DNA of 64,000 nucleotides from DASSUW01 sp963792385 (GCA_963792385.1 CAWBVZ010000006.1:434001-498000); one strand, 5' to 3'. Shown: positions 43,146-51,956, counted from the stretch's first letter. Notes: a model not told the origin generated them from the letters alone. Translations and numbers: made by a program.

Positions 43146-43691
43146 ATGGATATCAGCATTCGATTCGCGGGCATTGCGGACGGAGGGCTCTTGGCCGAGC
43201 TCGGCGAGCGCACGGCCCGCGAGACGTTCGGGGGCGGCCCTCCAGAGGACATGGAGGCGTTCCTCGCCGCCACCTTCACGCCGGAGATCATGGCGGCCGA
43301 GCTGCAAGCCGGCGGGCGGTACCTGATCGCCGAGCGCGGTCCGGTGGCCGCCGGGTTCGCCCAGTTGGAGGAAGGGCCGGCCGCACCGGACGTGCCGGGC
43401 GCGCGCCCGCTGAAGCTGACCCGGCTCTACGTCATCCGGCCGCAGATCGGAACCGGTGTCGGCGCCGCGCTGCTAGGCCGCTGCCTCGAGCTCGCGCGTG
43501 CGGGCGGGCACGACGTCGTCTGGCTCACGGTCTACGACCAGAACGCCCACGCGATCACGTTCTACGAGCGCTGGGGGTTCACCGAGGTCGGCGAGCTGTA
43601 CTTCACGTTCGGGAGCGAGCGGCCCCGGAACCTCATTCTCGTAAAACGAGTGCGGCTTACTCGCACTCGCATGCTCGCGCGAGCGCCTTAG
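43146..43691 (+). CDS. GNAT family N-acetyltransferase
   Basis: A 181-aa acetyltransferase: ISIRFAGIADGGLLAELGER at the start, acetyl-CoA loop RLYVIRPQIGTGVGAALLGR, then VWLTVYDQNAHAITFYERWG, typical of spermidine/protein acetyltransferases of the YkkB/PaiA type. Substrate unknown. Its TAG stop directly abuts the stop of the convergent EAL gene with no bases between. Confidence 0.88.
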   Translation: MDISIRFAGIADGGLLAELGERTARETFGGGPPEDMEAFLAATFTPEIMAAELQAGGRYLIAERGPVAAGFAQLEEGPAAPDVPGARPLKLTRLYVIRPQIGTGVGAALLGRCLELARAGGHDVVWLTVYDQNAHAITFYERWGFTEVGELYFTFGSERPRNLILVKRVRLTRTRMLARAP

Positions 43692-44693
43692 CTAGCGGCG
43701 TGTGAACAGGCGAGCGTCGACGGCCATCGGCCGTTCGGTCGGCTGGCCGAAGTAGAAGCCCTGGCCGAGGTCGACCCCGAGCTCGAGCATCGTCTCGTAC
43801 TCGTCGATCCGCTCGATGCCCTCGGCCACGACCATCGCGCCTTGCTCGTGCGCCAGCTCTACCAGCGCGCCGACGAGCCGGCGGCGGGCGTCTGAGTGCT
43901 GGATCCCCTGCGTGAGCATGTTGTCGATCTTGGCGATGTCAGGGCGGAGGAGGTCCAGGCACAGCAGCGCATCGGTGCCGCACGAAAGGTCGTCGAGCGC
44001 GATCTTGGCTCCGCGCTTGCGGTGCGCGTCGACCATGTCGGCGAGCATCTCGCGGTCCGGGCAGCGCTCGGGCTTGATGACCTCGATGCAGATCCGCGAC
44101 GGGTCGGCGTTCATCCGTGCGACGACCGGCCAGGTCGTGCGCACGGTCGACTCGACGTCGAGCGCCGCGCGCGGGTCGAGATTGACGAACAGCACCTCGC
44201 CCTCCGGCAGCAGCGGCAGCCCGACCTCGAGCGCAGCGGTGCGGGCGCGGTAGTCGAACGAGAACAGCGCGTCGTGCGCCTCGGCGGCGGCCAGCAGCTC
44301 GCCGCCGCGAACCTCGACGGCACCGAGCTTGCCGCGCATCAGCGCCTCGCGGCCGTAGGTGCGCCCAGTGGCCAGCTCGACGATCGGCTGGAAGTGGGGC
44401 TTCATCTGGCCGTGCGACAGGAAATCGGGGAACCAGTCGGTGCGCGAGCGGTCGAGCAGCGTCTCCGCGGGCAGCGGCAACGCCTGCTCGTCGTTCAGCT
44501 TCAGCGCGAACAGGCAGGCGCGCTCGGCCGTCGAGATCGTGTTCAGGAGCTCCTTCAGACGCTCGTTCCAACCGGGTCCGGCCAGCACGAGACCTTCCAC
44601 CGCGATGTCGCCCGCGGTGGGTTCGGTCGCCATGTGCTCGACCTTGTAGAGCACGGACGGACGGTGCGACAGCAGTCGCACTCCATCGATCAT
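43692..44693 (-). CDS. EAL-domain protein (cyclic-di-GMP phosphodiesterase or receptor)
   Basis: Residues about 90-330 are an EAL domain: YGREALMRGK (EAL present), LFVNLDP (metal Asn), CIEVIKPE, KIALDDLSCG in place of the usual DDFGxG, DIAKID (Lys) and MVVAEGIE. Most catalytic residues remain but the DDFG loop is altered, so activity is uncertain. The first 85 residues are unrecognised and may be a sensory input. GGAGG before ATG 44693 is a Shine-Dalgarno. Confidence 0.85.
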   Translation of the reverse strand: MIDGVRLLSHRPSVLYKVEHMATEPTAGDIAVEGLVLAGPGWNERLKELLNTISTAERACLFALKLNDEQALPLPAETLLDRSRTDWFPDFLSHGQMKPHFQPIVELATGRTYGREALMRGKLGAVEVRGGELLAAAEAHDALFSFDYRARTAALEVGLPLLPEGEVLFVNLDPRAALDVESTVRTTWPVVARMNADPSRICIEVIKPERCPDREMLADMVDAHRKRGAKIALDDLSCGTDALLCLDLLRPDIAKIDNMLTQGIQHSDARRRLVGALVELAHEQGAMVVAEGIERIDEYETMLELGVDLGQGFYFGQPTERPMAVDARLFTRR

Positions 44694-44755
44694 CGGTTGG
44701 CCTCCACTGGGGTCATCAGAGTTCCATCGGCGCGAACGGCCGCGCCCTCAAGCGG

Positions 44756-45547
44756 TCAGACGGTGTAGACCGCTCCCTCGTGCGCCACATCGACGGGCCC
44801 GCCGAAGCCTTTCTCGGCCTCCGCGCGGGCCCATTCGGCGTCCAGCTCGTCGGAGATGTGCGTCAGCACGAGCCGCCGCGCAGCCGCGCGCCGGCCATGC
44901 TCGCCGGCCTCCGCGGGCGTCAGGTGCCCGCGCGGCCCGTCGCGCTCAGGGCGCGGCAGAGTCGCCTCGATCAGCAGCAGATCGGTGCCGTGGGCGAACG
45001 CGCACAGGTCCTCGCTCGGGGAGGAATCGGCGCTGTAGGTGATCCGGCCGGCGGTGCCGCTCACGTCGACGGCATGGGTGGGCAGGAAGTGCGGCACCGG
45101 CTGGAAGCGGATCGTGAGACCGCCGATCTCGATCGCATCTCCGGGGTCGTACTCCTCCAGTCGGAACGCGCCCTCGAGCAGCCCCTCGCGCATCCCAGCC
45201 GCGGCGCACAGCCGCCGGAACGTCTCACGCGCGCCGGGCGGCGCGATCAGCCGCGGGCGCGGCGGGTCGTCGGTCCCGGGCCAGCCGTCGACCGGGACCG
45301 GCTGGTGGCGCGGCGCGTACGTGAGGCCGGCCGCGAACGGCACGAGGTCGAGGATGTGGTCGCCGTGCAGGTGCGAGACCACGACGGCGTCGACCTCGAC
45401 GTAGTCAACGACCGCGCGGAGCTTGCCGAACACGCCGCTGCCGCAGTCGAGCAGCATGTGAACGCCGTCGGATACGACGAGATAGCCGCTGCACGCCCCT
45501 CCGGCGTCCTGCCAGGCAGGGGACTTGCCCAACACCCTCAGGTCCAC
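44756..45547 (-). CDS. metallo-beta-lactamase-fold hydrolase (RNase Z / PDE-like)
   Basis: A 263-aa hydrolase with SHLHGDHILDLVPF (HxHxDH), a distal ITYSADSSPSEDL and C-terminal LVLTHISDE His. The layout resembles RNase Z-like or cyclic-nucleotide phosphodiesterase members. Start is GTG 45547 with TAGGCT 6 nt upstream. Substrate not predictable. Confidence 0.86.
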   Translation of the reverse strand: MDLRVLGKSPAWQDAGGACSGYLVVSDGVHMLLDCGSGVFGKLRAVVDYVEVDAVVVSHLHGDHILDLVPFAAGLTYAPRHQPVPVDGWPGTDDPPRPRLIAPPGARETFRRLCAAAGMREGLLEGAFRLEEYDPGDAIEIGGLTIRFQPVPHFLPTHAVDVSGTAGRITYSADSSPSEDLCAFAHGTDLLLIEATLPRPERDGPRGHLTPAEAGEHGRRAAARRLVLTHISDELDAEWARAEAEKGFGGPVDVAHEGAVYTV

Positions 45548-45553
45548 TCGCGC

Positions 45554-45559
45554 AGCCTA
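45554..45559 (-). promoter_or_regulatory. -10 hexamer TAGGCT, leaderless start of the metallo-hydrolase gene
   Basis: TAGGCT ends 6 nt before GTG 45547, close to the inverted repeat at 45578-45652. Confidence 0.45.
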
Positions 45560-45577
45560 CCGGCGGGGCGATGGGAC

Positions 45578-45652
45578 AACGTCAACTGCGCTGGGTGGGG
45601 GAGCGAGGAGATCGGCCGCCACGCCGGGTCCCTTAACGCCGCAGTTGACGTT
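45578..45652. repeat. inverted repeat containing copy 2 of the 23-bp repeat
   Basis: AACGTCAACTGCG (45578-45590) and CGCAGTTGACGTT (45640-45652) form a perfect 13-bp stem; CCGGCG/CGCCGG flanks extend it. The right arm (45627-45649) is the reverse complement of the repeat at 23117-23139. It fills most of the gap between the metallo-hydrolase promoter and the 75-aa gene. Confidence 0.5.
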
Positions 45653-45666
45653 CGCCGGCACCGGCG

Positions 45667-45894
45667 CTAGGCATGAAGCGCCGCCTGCTCCTGCGCATTC
45701 GGAAACTCCCACGCCGACTGGCGCCTACGCTCCTGCCGGAAGACGAACCGCATCTGACGCGGCGGGTGGAGGCCCTCGGGGCCGTCCGGTCGGAAGGTGG
45801 CACACGGTTTGTCGACCGCGAGCGCGCACAGCCCATTGCGCTTGAAGAAGCAGTCGTCGCAGGTCACCTTTCGGCCCTTGCCGCGTGTTTCCAT
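45667..45894 (-). CDS. small Cys-rich protein (75 aa)
   Basis: METRGKGRKVTCDDCFFKRN is followed by GLCAL and KPCATFRPD, giving a CxxC...C...C pattern likely to bind zinc or an iron-sulfur cluster. The rest is basic. I do not know the family. A GGGGGA stretch before ATG 45894 is a possible ribosome-binding site. Length and Cys spacing favour a real gene over the overlapping Arg-rich frames. Confidence 0.62.
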   Translation of the reverse strand: METRGKGRKVTCDDCFFKRNGLCALAVDKPCATFRPDGPEGLHPPRQMRFVFRQERRRQSAWEFPNAQEQAALHA

Positions 45895-46112
45895 CCCCCG
45901 AGCCCTCTCTTCACCGAACCGTTACAGGACGGTCACAGCAAAGCCTGCCTGGCCCGTTGGCGCAAGCGCACTCCCCGCAAAACGCACGGCTTTCCTTCAA
46001 TCCCGGAAATACCCTCCAAAGCGATGAAAAAGTCCCTGCCTGCGACGTACCGACTTCGCTCCGACGGGGTTTTTCCTCGCGTACCCATCCCACCCACCCC
46101 GCGCTTGACACG
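45895..46112. other. 218-bp divergent intergenic region, locally A+T-richer
   Basis: This is one of the longest gaps and noticeably less G+C-rich than its surroundings, with AAAAAGTCCC (46025-46034) facing GGGGTTTTTC (46068-46077) as a hairpin with bulges, and a TTGACA near 46105. It separates the 75-aa gene from the operon starting at 46113. No riboswitch class could be matched. Confidence 0.35.
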
Positions 46113-47039
46113 ATGAGACTCCTGGTTACCGGCGTGTCCGGCTACGTCGGCGCCGCGCTCGTGCCGCGACTGCTCGATGCCGGGCACGAGGTGCGTGGGT
46201 TCGCGCGCTCGACCGAGCGCGTCGCGGCTGCCGGCGTGGCGCTCGACGACGTCGTGATCGGCGACGCGATCACCGGCACGGGCCTCGAGCAGGCGCTCGA
46301 CGGCGTCGACGCGGCCTACTACCTGATCCACTCCATGGAAGGCCCGGCCAACAGCGACTTTCCCGAGCTCGAGCGCTCCGCGGCCGAGCGGTTCGCGACG
46401 GCCGCGGGCGCGGCAGGGGTGCGGCGGATCGTCTATCTCGGCGGCCTGGTGCCGGAGGACGGGCCGGTCTCGCGCCATCTCGCGTCGCGACTGGCGGTGG
46501 AGCAGGCGCTCCTGGAGGCCGCCGACGAGCCGATCGCGCTCCGCGCCTCGATCGTCATCGGCGCCCGCTCGCGCTCCTTCCGCTTCCTCGTGCGGCTGAT
46601 CGAGCGTCTGCCGGTGCTCGCCCTGCCGGCCTGGAACACGAATCGCACGCAGCCGATCGACGGCCGCGACGTGCTCGACTTCCTCGTCCGCGCCGCGGAC
46701 GCGCCCGCCGGGCTCGCCGGCCGCTCTTGGGACATCGCCGGGGCCGAGCGGATGACCTACGCCGAGTTGATCGGGCGGATCGCCGACGTAATGCTTGTGG
46801 ACCGGCCCTCGATCCGCCTCAATCTCACGTTGACGCCCTTCGCCTCGGTGGTCGCCGCGGCGGTCGCCGGTGAGGACGCGGGGTTCATCACACCACTGAT
46901 GGAGTCGCTCGAGCACGACCTCCTGCCGCGTCACGACGACGCTGCGGAGGCGTTCGGCGTTAGGTTGCACTCCTTCGACGCAGCCGTCGAGCGCGCACTG
47001 CGCGACTGGGAGCAGACCGAGGAGGTGGCCGCGAAGTGA
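46113..47039 (+). CDS. NAD(P)-binding SDR/NmrA-like protein
   Basis: A 308-aa Rossmann-fold protein: RLLVTGVSGYVGAALVPRLL with the glycine motif, then VDAAYYLIHSMEG, RIVYLGGLVPEDG and RTQPIDGRDVLDFLVRAADA, typical of atypical SDR (a5) members. Function unknown. It overlaps the SRPBCC gene by 4 bp (GTGA), so the two and the enoyl-CoA hydratase form an operon. Confidence 0.87.
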   Translation: MRLLVTGVSGYVGAALVPRLLDAGHEVRGFARSTERVAAAGVALDDVVIGDAITGTGLEQALDGVDAAYYLIHSMEGPANSDFPELERSAAERFATAAGAAGVRRIVYLGGLVPEDGPVSRHLASRLAVEQALLEAADEPIALRASIVIGARSRSFRFLVRLIERLPVLALPAWNTNRTQPIDGRDVLDFLVRAADAPAGLAGRSWDIAGAERMTYAELIGRIADVMLVDRPSIRLNLTLTPFASVVAAAVAGEDAGFITPLMESLEHDLLPRHDDAAEAFGVRLHSFDAAVERALRDWEQTEEVAAK

Positions 47040-47488
47040 CGCTCGTGACGGCGTCGATCGACATCGACGCGCCGCGGGAACAGGTCTACGACCTGATGCT
47101 CGACCCGGCGCGGCTCGACCAGTGGGTCACGATCCACCGGCGCGTCAACACGAGGAGCGGTGGGCCCCCGCGCGAGGGATACGAGATGGATCAGACGCTG
47201 CACCTGCGCGGGGCGAACTTCAAGGTCCACTGGACGCTCACCGAGGCCAAGCGGCCGAAACGCGCGACCTGGGAGGGCCGCGGCCCCGCCCACTCCTACG
47301 CGCGCACCAGCTACGCCCTGAAGGATCTCGACGGCGACCGCACGCGCTTCGACTACGAGAACGAGTTCAAGGCGCCCGGCGGCTTCCTCGGCGCGGCCGC
47401 GAGCCGGATGCTGATCGGCGGCGTCCCTCAGCGCGAGGCGAACCGCTCGCTGCAGCAGCTGAAGGCACTGTTGGAAAACACCAGATAA
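47036..47488 (+). CDS. SRPBCC family (polyketide cyclase-like) protein
   Basis: A 150-aa START-like fold: TASIDIDAPREQVYDLMLDP is the classic N-terminal strand-helix, and RTSYALKDLDGDRTRFDYEN the central sheet, ending in a long helix (GVPQREANRSLQQLKALLEN). Such proteins bind or cyclise hydrophobic ligands. Co-transcribed with the SDR gene, so a lipid or isoprenoid role is plausible. Confidence 0.85.
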   Translation: MTLVTASIDIDAPREQVYDLMLDPARLDQWVTIHRRVNTRSGGPPREGYEMDQTLHLRGANFKVHWTLTEAKRPKRATWEGRGPAHSYARTSYALKDLDGDRTRFDYENEFKAPGGFLGAAASRMLIGGVPQREANRSLQQLKALLENTR

Positions 47489-47500
47489 CGGGGTCGCGCC

Positions 47501-48277
47501 ATGTCCCACGCTCGATACGACGCACACGGCGACGTCGCCGAGATCGTCATCTCCAATCCGCCTCTGAACCTGTGGGGGCCGCAAATGATCGAGGAGGTCG
47601 AGAAGGCCGTCGCACGCGCCGGCGCCGAGCGGCCACGCGCCCTGATCGTGCGCGCCGAAGGTGAGGTGTTCTCGGCCGGCGTCGACGTCCACGTGTTCGA
47701 AGGCCTCGACGCGGAATCGTCGGCGGCGCTCACCGGGCGCCTGCTGAAGCTCGCCCACGCGCTCGAGGATCTGCCGCTGCCGACGCTGTCCGTCGTCCAC
47801 GGCCTGTGCCTGACCGCCGGGCTCGAGCTGTCACTGGCGTGCGACCTGCTGTGGGCGGGCGAGGGTGTGCAGTTCGGGCTCGTGGAGAAGGTGGTCGGCA
47901 TCACCCCGCTGATGGGCGGCACGCAGCGGATGGCCGAACGCGCCGGGACGGCACGGGCGCGCGAGTTCGTCATGACCGGCCGCCTGTATGACGCCCAGAC
48001 GCTGCATCAGTGGGGCGTCGTCAACCGCGTGCTCGCGCCGGAGGATCTGCTGGAGAAGGCACGCCGGTTCGCCGCCGACCTCGCAGCCGGGCCGACGATC
48101 GCGCACGCCGCCACGAAAGCGGTGGTGCGCGCGCAGGCCGACCACGGAACGCGCGGCGCCGATGAGCGCACCGCGGAGCTGACATCACACCTGTTCGAGA
48201 CGCCAGATTGCAGAAATGCGGTGCAGTCGTTTCTCCAGGAAGGCCCTGGAAAGGCGACGTTCACTGGTAACTTGTAA
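47501..48277 (+). CDS. enoyl-CoA hydratase/isomerase family protein
   Basis: A 258-aa crotonase: EIVISNPPLNLWGPQMIEEV at the N-terminus, VRAEGEVFSAGVDVHVF (oxyanion hole), VVHGLCLTAGLELSLACDLL and FGLVEKVVGITPLMGGTQRM. The segment around AGLELSLACD corresponds to the catalytic Glu region. Hydrates 2-enoyl-CoA in fatty-acid oxidation or a related path. It lies 12 bp after the SRPBCC gene. Confidence 0.9.
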   Translation: MSHARYDAHGDVAEIVISNPPLNLWGPQMIEEVEKAVARAGAERPRALIVRAEGEVFSAGVDVHVFEGLDAESSAALTGRLLKLAHALEDLPLPTLSVVHGLCLTAGLELSLACDLLWAGEGVQFGLVEKVVGITPLMGGTQRMAERAGTARAREFVMTGRLYDAQTLHQWGVVNRVLAPEDLLEKARRFAADLAAGPTIAHAATKAVVRAQADHGTRGADERTAELTSHLFETPDCRNAVQSFLQEGPGKATFTGNL

Positions 48278-48300
48278 CAGTCAAACTTGAAAGGAAACCC

Positions 48301-48687
48301 GTGGCTGACTTCCTCGATGAGAAACGCAAGGAGATACAGGCCCGCCTGAAGGAACTGCGGCCCTTGGTGGATGAATACCACCGCCTGGAGGCCGCCGAGC
48401 GCGCACTCTCCGGCGTGGAATCCGGGCCGGCGACCACCGCCGCCGCGCCAACTCGCCGCCGTCGCCGTCCGTCATCCTCCTCGAATGGCCGCCGCGGCCG
48501 CCCGCGCGGCTCCGGCACGCGGGCCGCGCAGGCGTTGCAGCTCGTGGGCGAACGGCCCGGCATCACGATCCCGGAGCTCGCCGAAGCGATGGGGATCAAG
48601 CAGAACTACCTGTACCGCGTCATGCCCGGCCTCGCCGAGGACGGCAAGGTGACGAAGTCGGGCCGCGGTTGGCACGTCAGGGCTTAG
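48301..48687 (+). CDS. AT-hook and winged-helix DNA-binding protein (128 aa)
   Basis: Three parts are visible: a coiled-coil N-terminus (FLDEKRKEIQARLKELRPLV), a basic linker with an AT-hook-like core (SSNGRRGRPRGSG), and a C-terminal winged helix (GITIPELAEAMGIKQNYLYR ... VTKSGRGWHVRA). GTG 48301 follows AGGAAA (Shine-Dalgarno). The layout (oligomerising coil plus GRP hook) recalls nucleoid-associated proteins; this role is inference. Confidence 0.8.
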   Translation: MADFLDEKRKEIQARLKELRPLVDEYHRLEAAERALSGVESGPATTAAAPTRRRRRPSSSSNGRRGRPRGSGTRAAQALQLVGERPGITIPELAEAMGIKQNYLYRVMPGLAEDGKVTKSGRGWHVRA

Positions 48688-49670
48688 ACCAGCCCCAACT
48701 CCCTGACAGCGTCACGCTCACCGACAAGCTCCTCGACGGTCTTGTCGATCCGCTCCTGTGAGAAATCGGGCACGTCGAGCCCTTCGACGATCTCCCACTC
48801 CCCGTTCGCGGTGCGGACGGGAAACGAGGAGATGATCCCTTCCTCGACGCCGTAGGCGCCGGGAGACGGGACGGCCATCGAGACCCAGTCGCCGTCCGCC
48901 GTGCCGTTGACCCAGTCGTGGACGTGGTCGACCGCGGCGTTGGCGGCCGACGCGGCCGATGAGGCGCCGCGCGCCTCGATGATCTCCGCGCCGCGCTTGC
49001 CGACGCGCGGGATGTACTCACCGGCGACCCATGCCTCGTCGCCGACCACATCCCATGCCCGCTCACCCCGCACCTTCGCGTTGAACAGGTCGGGATACAT
49101 GCTGGGTGAGTGGTTCCCCCACACCGCCATGTTGCTGATGTCCGAGACGGCCGCGCCGGTCTTCTGTGCCAGCTGCCCGACCGCCCGGTTGTGGTCGAGC
49201 CGCGTCATCGCGGTGAACCGCTCCTGCGGCACACCGTCGGCGTTGCTCATCGCGATCAGGGCGTTCGTGTTCGCCGGGTTGCCTACCACGAGCACCTTCA
49301 CGTCGTCGGCGGCGCCGGCCGCGATCGCCTCGCCTTGCGGCTGGAAGATGCCGCCGTTGGCCTCCAGCAGGTCGGCCCGCTCCATGCCCTTGGTGCGCGG
49401 CCGCGCGCCCACGAGCAGCGCGACGTTGCATCCGTCGAAGGCCTGGCCCGCGTCGTCGTAGACGTCGATCCCCGCGAGCAGCGGGAACGCGCAGTCGAAC
49501 AGCTCGAGCGCGGTGCCCTCCGCGGCCTTCACCGCGTCCGGGATCTCGAGCAGCTTGAGTTGGACTTTCGTGTCAGGTCCGAGCATCTGACCTGACGCAA
49601 TTCGGAACAGGAGTGCATAGCCGATCTGACCGGCTGCTCCTGTCACTGTAACATTGACTGGTGAAGGCAT
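48684..49670 (-). CDS. mdh: malate dehydrogenase
   Basis: Interconverts malate and oxaloacetate with NAD in the TCA cycle. The N-terminal TGAAGQIGYALLFRIASGQM is the signature of type-2 (cytosolic-like) malate dehydrogenase; VLVVGNPANTNALIAM, the catalytic MTRLDHNRAVGQLA and the His of VWGNHSPSMYPD follow. 328 aa is normal. The start directly follows the icd stop with no spacer. Confidence 0.96.
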   Translation of the reverse strand: MPSPVNVTVTGAAGQIGYALLFRIASGQMLGPDTKVQLKLLEIPDAVKAAEGTALELFDCAFPLLAGIDVYDDAGQAFDGCNVALLVGARPRTKGMERADLLEANGGIFQPQGEAIAAGAADDVKVLVVGNPANTNALIAMSNADGVPQERFTAMTRLDHNRAVGQLAQKTGAAVSDISNMAVWGNHSPSMYPDLFNAKVRGERAWDVVGDEAWVAGEYIPRVGKRGAEIIEARGASSAASAANAAVDHVHDWVNGTADGDWVSMAVPSPGAYGVEEGIISSFPVRTANGEWEIVEGLDVPDFSQERIDKTVEELVGERDAVRELGLV

Positions 49671-50753
49671 TTATCCGTTCATCTCCTCGATCACGGCATC
49701 GGCGAACTGAGATGTGCCGACGGCCGACGGATCGTCACGCGTGGGCTTGAGGTCGTAGGTGACCTTCTCGCCCTTCTCGATCACGCCTGCGATCGCCGCC
49801 TCGAGGCGATCTGCCGCCTCGTGCTCGCCAAGATGGCGGAGCATCAACACACCCGAGAGCATGAGCGCCGTCGGGTTCACCCGGTTCTGCCCTTTGTACT
49901 TGGGCGCCGAACCATGGGTCGCCTCGAACATCGCTGCGGCGGTCCCGATGTTGCCACCCGGCGCGAGGCCGAGCCCGCCGATCATGCCGGCCCCGAGGTC
50001 GGACACGATGTCGCCGTAGAGGTTGGGGAGCACGATCACGTCGTACTCCTCCGGCCGTGAGACGAGCTGGTTGCAGAGGTTGTCGATGATGCGGTCCTCG
50101 AACTCGATGTCGTCGTAGTCCTCGGCGACCTTGCGCGCGACCTCGAGATAGAGCCCGTCGGTGAACTTCATGATGTTGGCCTTGTGGGCGGCCGTGACCT
50201 TCTTTCGGCTGTTCTCGCGCGCGTAGTCGAACGCCGCGCGCACGATCCGCTCGGAGCCGAACACCGAGATCGGCTTGATCGAGACGCCGGAGTGCTCACG
50301 GATGCGTGAGCCCTCGAGGTCGGCGATGAACTCGATCAGCTTCTCGGCCTGCTCGGTGTCCTTCTCGAACTCGATGCCCGCATACAGATCCTCGGTGTTC
50401 TCGCGCACGATCACGATGTCGGTCTCCGGGAACCGCGTGCGCACGCCCTTGTAGGCCTTACACGGCCGGATGCAGGCGTACAGATCGAGCTCCTTGCGCA
50501 GGAGCACGTTGACCGAGCGGAATCCAGAGCCGACCGGCGTGGTGGTCGGGCCCTTGATGCCGACCGTGGTGCGCTTGATCGAGTCCAGCGTGCGATCGGG
50601 GAACGGGGTTCCCTCGTCGCGATAGACGTCCTCGCCCGCGGGATGCTCGTCCCACTGCAATTCGACGCCGGTAGCTTCCAGAACCCGGCGGGTGGCTTCG
50701 GCCAACTCAGGGCCGGTGCCGTCTCCGGGGATGAATGTCACTTCATGAGCCAT
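49671..50753 (-). CDS. icd: isocitrate dehydrogenase (isocitrate/isopropylmalate family)
   Basis: Oxidatively decarboxylates isocitrate to 2-oxoglutarate. Visible: FIPGDGTGPELAEATRRVLE, the substrate loop SVNVLLRKELDLYACIRPCK, VRENTEDLYAGIEF, TAAHKANIMKFTDGLYLEVA with the catalytic Lys, and LPNLYGDIVSDLGAGMIGGL with metal Asp residues. 360 aa fits the short NAD(P)-type. The coenzyme cannot be settled by eye. First gene of icd-mdh. Confidence 0.93.
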   Translation of the reverse strand: MAHEVTFIPGDGTGPELAEATRRVLEATGVELQWDEHPAGEDVYRDEGTPFPDRTLDSIKRTTVGIKGPTTTPVGSGFRSVNVLLRKELDLYACIRPCKAYKGVRTRFPETDIVIVRENTEDLYAGIEFEKDTEQAEKLIEFIADLEGSRIREHSGVSIKPISVFGSERIVRAAFDYARENSRKKVTAAHKANIMKFTDGLYLEVARKVAEDYDDIEFEDRIIDNLCNQLVSRPEEYDVIVLPNLYGDIVSDLGAGMIGGLGLAPGGNIGTAAAMFEATHGSAPKYKGQNRVNPTALMLSGVLMLRHLGEHEAADRLEAAIAGVIEKGEKVTYDLKPTRDDPSAVGTSQFADAVIEEMNG

Positions 50754-50783
50754 GCGGCAAGGCTATGCCACCATTGACGCCCA

Positions 50784-51941
50784 GTGCTCACCGGCAGCTC
50801 GATCAAGCTGACGACCATCTTCGGGATCCGCGTTGGCGTCAACGTCTCGTGGTTCTTGATCCTGTTCCTGTTCGTCTTCTGGCTCAACCAGGCGTTCGAG
50901 GACATCCTGGGCGACTCGCAGCTGGCGTTCTTCGTCGCCGTCGCAGCCGCGCTCGGCTTCTTCGCTTCGATCCTCTTGCACGAGTTCGGCCACGCGCTCG
51001 CCGCCCGCCGCGAGGGCATCGAGGTCAGCGGGATCGACCTCTTCTTCTTCGGTGGCGTGATGAAGATGAGCAGCGACACGCGCACCCCCGGCCAGGAGTT
51101 CCGCGTCGCGGTCGCGGGGCCGCTGGTGACGCTCCTGATCGTGATCGTCACCGGGCTCGGGAGCGTCGCCCTGCTCGGCTGGACCGGCTTCACCGACTCC
51201 GCGACGCTCGAGGGCACCGCGCCGTCGGACGCCTTCGAGCTGTGGCTCAGCTTCCTCGTCTCGATGAACGTGCTTCTGCTCGTGTTCAACCTGATCCCGG
51301 CGTTCCCGCTCGACGGCGGCCGGATCGCGCGCGCGGCGATCTGGAAGGTCACCGGCGACCGCGGCCGCGCCACGCGCGCGTCGGCGTACCTCGGCCAGGG
51401 GTTCGCCGCGATCCTGATCGGCTACGGGCTCTACCTACTCCTCTCCGAGAACGAGACGACGAGCGGGCTGTGGGCGATGGTGCTGGGCTACCTGCTCGGC
51501 TCGTCCGCGCGCGCGGCAATCGCCCAGTCGGCCTTCACGGAGCGCCTGGCGGGCGTCACCGTCGCCGACATCATGGATGCCGAGCCGGTGGCGATCCCCG
51601 CCGACCTGCCCGCCGCGCAGGCGTGGGAGGAGTTCTTCCTGCGCTACTACGGCTGGCCGTGGTTCGCGGTCGTGGAGCCGGACGGCCGGTTCGCCGGCCT
51701 CGCGCACCGCGCCGCCGTTGAGCACGCCGCCACCACGGAGCCCACCACGCCGGTGCGCGACATCGCCGCGGGCGCCGACGAGCGTGTGCGCGACGACGCG
51801 CCGCTCGAGGCGCTGCTCGGCTCCGAGCCGCTACGCCGGCTGGGCGCGCTGATGGCGGTCGACGAGGACGGCCGGCTGCGCGGCGTCGTCACCGTCGAGC
51901 AGGTCACGCGCGCGCTGCGCTCGCGGCTCAGTCCGGCGTAG
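50784..51941 (+). CDS. site-2-type M50 metalloprotease with CBS domains
   Basis: A 385-aa intramembrane zinc protease. HEFGHALAARREGIEVSG (about 66-83) contains HExxH, and NLIPAFPLDGGRIARAAI supplies the third ligand (LDG). The C-terminus has two CBS motifs (TVADIMDAEPVAIPADLPAA and GALMAVDEDGRLRGVVTVEQ), a common regulatory add-on that binds adenine nucleotides. GTG start at 50784, divergent from icd with a 30-bp gap. It may process an anti-sigma factor or a metabolic membrane regulator. Confidence 0.92.
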   Translation: MLTGSSIKLTTIFGIRVGVNVSWFLILFLFVFWLNQAFEDILGDSQLAFFVAVAAALGFFASILLHEFGHALAARREGIEVSGIDLFFFGGVMKMSSDTRTPGQEFRVAVAGPLVTLLIVIVTGLGSVALLGWTGFTDSATLEGTAPSDAFELWLSFLVSMNVLLLVFNLIPAFPLDGGRIARAAIWKVTGDRGRATRASAYLGQGFAAILIGYGLYLLLSENETTSGLWAMVLGYLLGSSARAAIAQSAFTERLAGVTVADIMDAEPVAIPADLPAAQAWEEFFLRYYGWPWFAVVEPDGRFAGLAHRAAVEHAATTEPTTPVRDIAAGADERVRDDAPLEALLGSEPLRRLGALMAVDEDGRLRGVVTVEQVTRALRSRLSPA

Positions 51942-51956
51942 CGCTCGAGACGAACT

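Noticed and set aside
45895..46112. Cyclic-di-GMP or cyclic-di-AMP riboswitch
   Set aside because: Short matches such as GCAAAGCC occur, but the conserved cores and helix order of these classes are missing on both strands.
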